Positions 61,542 to 64,000 of a stretch of 64,000 nt of DNA are shown piece by piece (position 1 is the stretch's first letter; each line of letters starts with the position of its first letter). The DNA is from JAGGAG01 sp964638035. Lineage in GTDB: Bacteria > Gemmatimonadota > Gemmatimonadetes > Gemmatimonadales > GWC2-71-9. Location: NCBI GenBank assembly GCA_964638035.1, contig CAZWXD010000001.1, positions 1 to 64,000 on the forward strand, in the 5' to 3' direction. The notes under the pieces are model-generated. The model did no database searches and was not told where the DNA came from. It was given only the letters and a program-made list of their open reading frames with translations. Both the position numbers and the translations under genes were made by a program.

Positions 61542-62420
61542 TCAGGCAGGCTGGAAATCCCGCCCAATAATAACGACGAAGAGCGCGGCTGCGGTGAGGT
61601 CGGCCGTGGCGCCGGGGTTGCGCCGGTTGGCCTCGTCCCGCAGCGATGCATCGAGTCGGGCCACCGCCTGGCGCCAGGCGGGAGTGCCCGCCCCGAGCGG
61701 GGTGATCATCCGCGCCTGTTGCTGGATCGCAGCCGCGTCGTTGCTGCCCAGCTTCCGCGCCACGAGGGTGTCAGGCTGGTGCGCCAGCAGCGCCAGGAAG
61801 GCGGCGGTGGTGGCATCGGCCCATCCCAGGCCGGCGCCCAGCGCCTGCCGGAGGGCCGGGGCTCCCACCGAGAACGTCACCTCGTATCCGGTGGTCCACT
61901 CGCGCGCGATGGCGTCGCGGGAGGCAGCGAGGCGCATGGCCCCGGCCAGGGACAGTGCCGGGGCACCGGCCACGTCCGCCTCGGGAACCGTGCCGAGCCC
62001 CCCGGGGGCGGCGAGACGGATCGCTGCATACGCATGGCCTGCATCCGCGATCGTCGTGCCCTCGACTTCCCGTTGCACCGCGTCCCGGAGGGGCCCTGCC
62101 GGAGCGCGCAGGGCGGCACGCACCAGCGGCGCCAGCAGGAGCACGATCCCGAGGTTGGTATTGACCGGTGTCACGCGGCGGGTGGCCTCGATGGCTGCGA
62201 GGATCGTCTCACCCAGCGGACGCTCGCCCGCATGCAGGAGCACCGGCCCGATGGCCATGGCACTCGCCACGAAGTCCTCGTGGCGCATGTCGTGGAATGG
62301 CTGTCCGGGGGAGACATTGCCCGGCTTGGGGGCCCGGGCCTCGAGCAGGCATGCCAGTTGTGCGGCAGCGGCGATCCGCGCCGATGGGCGCGTCGTGTGG
62401 CGGGTTGTCCCGTTGCTCAC
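61542..62420 (-). CDS. CitG-like triphosphoribosyl-dephospho-CoA synthase family
   Basis: 292 residues from a GTG at 62420 that overlaps the RimK-like stop (GTGA). ARAPKPGNVSPGQPFHDMRHEDF and TPVNTNLGIVLLLAPL are the conserved regions of the CitG/MdcB family. No citrate lyase or malonate decarboxylase is near. In H4MPT clusters members of this family occur with unknown role, perhaps using ATP to transfer a ribosyl or phosphate group to a pterin precursor. Confidence 0.8.
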   Translation of the reverse strand: MSNGTTRHTTRPSARIAAAAQLACLLEARAPKPGNVSPGQPFHDMRHEDFVASAMAIGPVLLHAGERPLGETILAAIEATRRVTPVNTNLGIVLLLAPLVRAALRAPAGPLRDAVQREVEGTTIADAGHAYAAIRLAAPGGLGTVPEADVAGAPALSLAGAMRLAASRDAIAREWTTGYEVTFSVGAPALRQALGAGLGWADATTAAFLALLAHQPDTLVARKLGSNDAAAIQQQARMITPLGAGTPAWRQAVARLDASLRDEANRRNPGATADLTAAALFVVIIGRDFQPA

Positions 62421-63340
62421 GACGGGACGGATGCTGCACCAGCCGCCGTGGGGGCCCGGCGCCCGGGCTCCCCGGCCTGCTGCATGGCAAACTCCACCAG
62501 GGCGCCCGCGACATCGATGCCGGTGGCGCGCTGCAACCCCTCCCAGCCCGGGATCCCATTCACCTCGAGCACGTACACCCGCCCATCGCGGCCGGGCAGG
62601 AGGTCCACCCCGGCGTAGGCGGCCCCGACGGCTGCTGCCGCGCGCACGGCAAGCCCCGCAAGCTCGGGAGCCAGGTCGATGGCGTGCGCGTCGCCGCCTC
62701 GCGCGACATTGGTGCGCCATCCCGGGGCGCGCCGCTCGATCGCACCGAGCACCCGCCCACCCACCACGAACGCACGAATGTCCGCGCCGTCGTGTGGCAC
62801 CGTCCGCTGCAGGTAGAAGACACCCTGGATCCGCTGGATCGTCCGGAACACCCGCCACGCCAGGTCCGCATCCTCCACCCGGAGCATGCCCAGCCCCATC
62901 GAGCCGAACAGCGGCTTCACGATCACGTCGCCGCCCAGCTCCCGGAACCCCGCCTCCGCCGCCTCCAGCGTGTCGCACGCCAGCGTGTCCGGCACCAGGA
63001 GGCCGGCGTCCTGCAGGATGCCGGTGGTCCAGGCCTTGTCCACCGTCTGCTCGATCGCCCGGGCGCTGTTCAGCACCAAGGTGCCGCAGTCGGCGAGCCG
63101 GTGCAGCACGTCAACACGGTAGATGAGCTGTTCGAGGGAGCCTGAGGGAATGATGCGGGCCAGGACGACATCGGCCGCGGAGAGGTCATCGCCCGCCGCC
63201 GTCACCGTGGCATGGCGCCCGGCCCGGAGCACCAGGTCTTCGTAGCGGAGCAGGCGGTGCTGCGCGCCGCGTGCCCGGGCGGCCCGCTCGAGTTCGTCGG
63301 TGTGCCAGCCGCCCCGGGCACTGAGCGTCACGATGCGCAT
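62417..63340 (-). CDS. RimK-type ATP-grasp ligase
   Basis: 307 residues. VIVKPLFGSMGLGMLRVED (ATP binding), FYLQRTVPHDGADIRAFVVGG and YVLEVNGIPGWEGLQRATG identify the RimK family, which adds glutamate to carboxylates. Candidate roles are the glutamate or polyglutamate tail of methylofuran or of methanopterin (MptN or MfnD-like). Coupled to the CitG-like gene. Confidence 0.87.
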   Translation of the reverse strand: MRIVTLSARGGWHTDELERAARARGAQHRLLRYEDLVLRAGRHATVTAAGDDLSAADVVLARIIPSGSLEQLIYRVDVLHRLADCGTLVLNSARAIEQTVDKAWTTGILQDAGLLVPDTLACDTLEAAEAGFRELGGDVIVKPLFGSMGLGMLRVEDADLAWRVFRTIQRIQGVFYLQRTVPHDGADIRAFVVGGRVLGAIERRAPGWRTNVARGGDAHAIDLAPELAGLAVRAAAAVGAAYAGVDLLPGRDGRVYVLEVNGIPGWEGLQRATGIDVAGALVEFAMQQAGEPGRRAPTAAGAASVPS

Positions 63341-63357
63341 CGTCAGGTGGAGGGCAC

Positions 63358-63384
63358 GGCATGGCAGCTCCCGGCCGCCATGCC
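63358..63384 (-). other. Inverted repeat upstream of RimK-like gene
   Basis: GGCATGGC and GCCATGCC, an exact 8-bp inverted repeat with an 11-base centre, lie between the EthD gene stop (63401) and the RimK start (63340). No T run follows. It may separate transcription of the two genes. Confidence 0.4.
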
Positions 63385-63400
63385 GGCCCGGGCCCCACTC

Positions 63401-64000
63401 CTACGGGTGCACGCCGATCATGCCGCGCTGCCCACCCGTCGAGAAATTCGGGATGTCATTGAACACCCGGGAAAACGCCTGGCTCCCGATTCCCTTCGTG
63501 AGCGCCGCCATGTCGGCAAAGCAGAGTTCGGCCTGGCGCTGCAGCGCCGGGGGCTTCCCGTCAAGGTTCGAGACGAAGCGGGTGCCCTCGGCGCTGGTGT
63601 ACCCGATGTCCGCGAGGGCGGTCCGGACCAGGTCGAGGTGGCGTGCGTAGCCTGCCTCGAAGGCCGCGGCGTCGGTCGGCGTGCCATAGAACATCGTCGC
63701 GACCACCGCGCATGGCGCATCGTTGGGGGGCGTGGTCTCCTCGCCAATCATCAGGAGGGCCCCGCCAGGCGCCACGAAGTTGGCCAGGTCACCGCCGATC
63801 GCCTTGAACCCGGGCGTGGCCATCGCTGCCTTCAGTGCATCCATGGTGGGGAAGAAGAGCTGCGCCTGCCGGTAGTACTCCGGCTTCCCCCCGGTCACGC
63901 CCTCGGTGAAGCGGGTGAGCTTCGCGCTGGTGAAGCCGACTTCCTTCTGGTGCTGCTCCACGAGCTTGAGGTGGCCCGGGTAGTACTTCTCGAAGGCCGC
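63401..64000 (-). CDS. Tandem EthD-domain protein (partial, 5' end beyond window)
   Basis: The last 199 residues of a protein that continues past position 64000. Two similar halves each start with a Tyr/His-rich segment (EKYYPGHLKLVEQHQKEVGF and EAGYARHLDLVRTALADIGY), followed by a RFVSNLDGKPP / RFTEGVTGGKPE turn, and repeat the EthD dimeric alpha-beta-barrel domain. EthD is a small ferredoxin-like fold of uncertain function. It was considered as a formaldehyde-activating enzyme but lacks Fae features. Neighbouring genes are in the same direction. Confidence 0.75.
   Translation of the reverse strand, partial: AAFEKYYPGHLKLVEQHQKEVGFTSAKLTRFTEGVTGGKPEYYRQAQLFFPTMDALKAAMATPGFKAIGGDLANFVAPGGALLMIGEETTPPNDAPCAVVATMFYGTPTDAAAFEAGYARHLDLVRTALADIGYTSAEGTRFVSNLDGKPPALQRQAELCFADMAALTKGIGSQAFSRVFNDIPNFSTGGQRGMIGVHP

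Noticed and set aside
63401..64000. Formaldehyde-activating enzyme (Fae) at the right edge
   Set aside because: The sequence has two EthD-like units and none of the Fae conserved residues, despite the tempting C1 context.

Overview
The window is high-GC bacterial chromosome with densely packed genes, many coupled through 4-bp GTGA or ATGA start/stop overlaps. Gene content fits a member of the Gemmatimonadota: large Ser/Thr kinase, fused KGD-type 2-oxoglutarate dehydrogenase, fused E1 alpha/beta keto-acid dehydrogenase, LVIVD and M28 secreted proteins, XoxF methanol dehydrogenase. The phylum assignment is inference; no rRNA gene is present to prove it. No tRNA, rRNA, CRISPR array or insertion sequence was recognised.

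Layout. 1-1.9 kb: an integron gene cassette with a HEPN-domain protein and an attC site, beside a DUF4260 membrane protein. 1.9-11.3 kb: central and fatty-acid metabolism (kgd, glpD, a methyltransferase, a FadI/FadJ beta-oxidation pair). 11.3-21.8 kb: secreted or lipoprotein enzymes (LVIVD protein, DUF305, amidase, HExxH lipoprotein, M28 peptidase), proline dehydrogenase, RsgA, an ATP-grasp protein and a MazG-like protein. 21.8-24.7 kb: four type IV pilin-like proteins. 24.8-36.9 kb: amidohydrolase, branched-chain keto-acid dehydrogenase E1, outer-membrane protein, Ser/Thr kinase, Lon, and a TrmB regulator coupled to a GGDEF protein. 36.9-46 kb: cytochrome c, DUF4015 protein, a SelW-like selenoprotein (in-frame UGA plus SECIS hairpin) upstream of phosphofructokinase, prolyl oligopeptidase, DoxX, a JAMM-like secreted protein, and an ECF sigma/anti-sigma pair.

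46-63.4 kb is the most notable part. A lanthanide-type methanol dehydrogenase module (xoxF, xoxJ, xoxG, beta-propeller, PepSY) sits next to a cluster for the archaeal-type C1 carriers tetrahydromethanopterin and methano/methylofuran: carbinolamine dehydratase, archaeal-type dihydropteroate synthase, pabB, pabA, DUF447, beta-RFAP synthase, an SDR, mfnB, mfnE, mfnF, a HisA-like protein, a PTPS family protein, a CitG-like protein and a RimK-type ligase. Together these suggest oxidation of methanol to formaldehyde by XoxF and onward oxidation on H4MPT, with the cofactors made by the neighbouring operon. The C1 enzymes themselves (Fae, MtdB, Mch, FhcABCD), PQQ synthesis, GTP cyclohydrolase and MfnC are not in this window. 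The right edge cuts a tandem EthD-domain gene.
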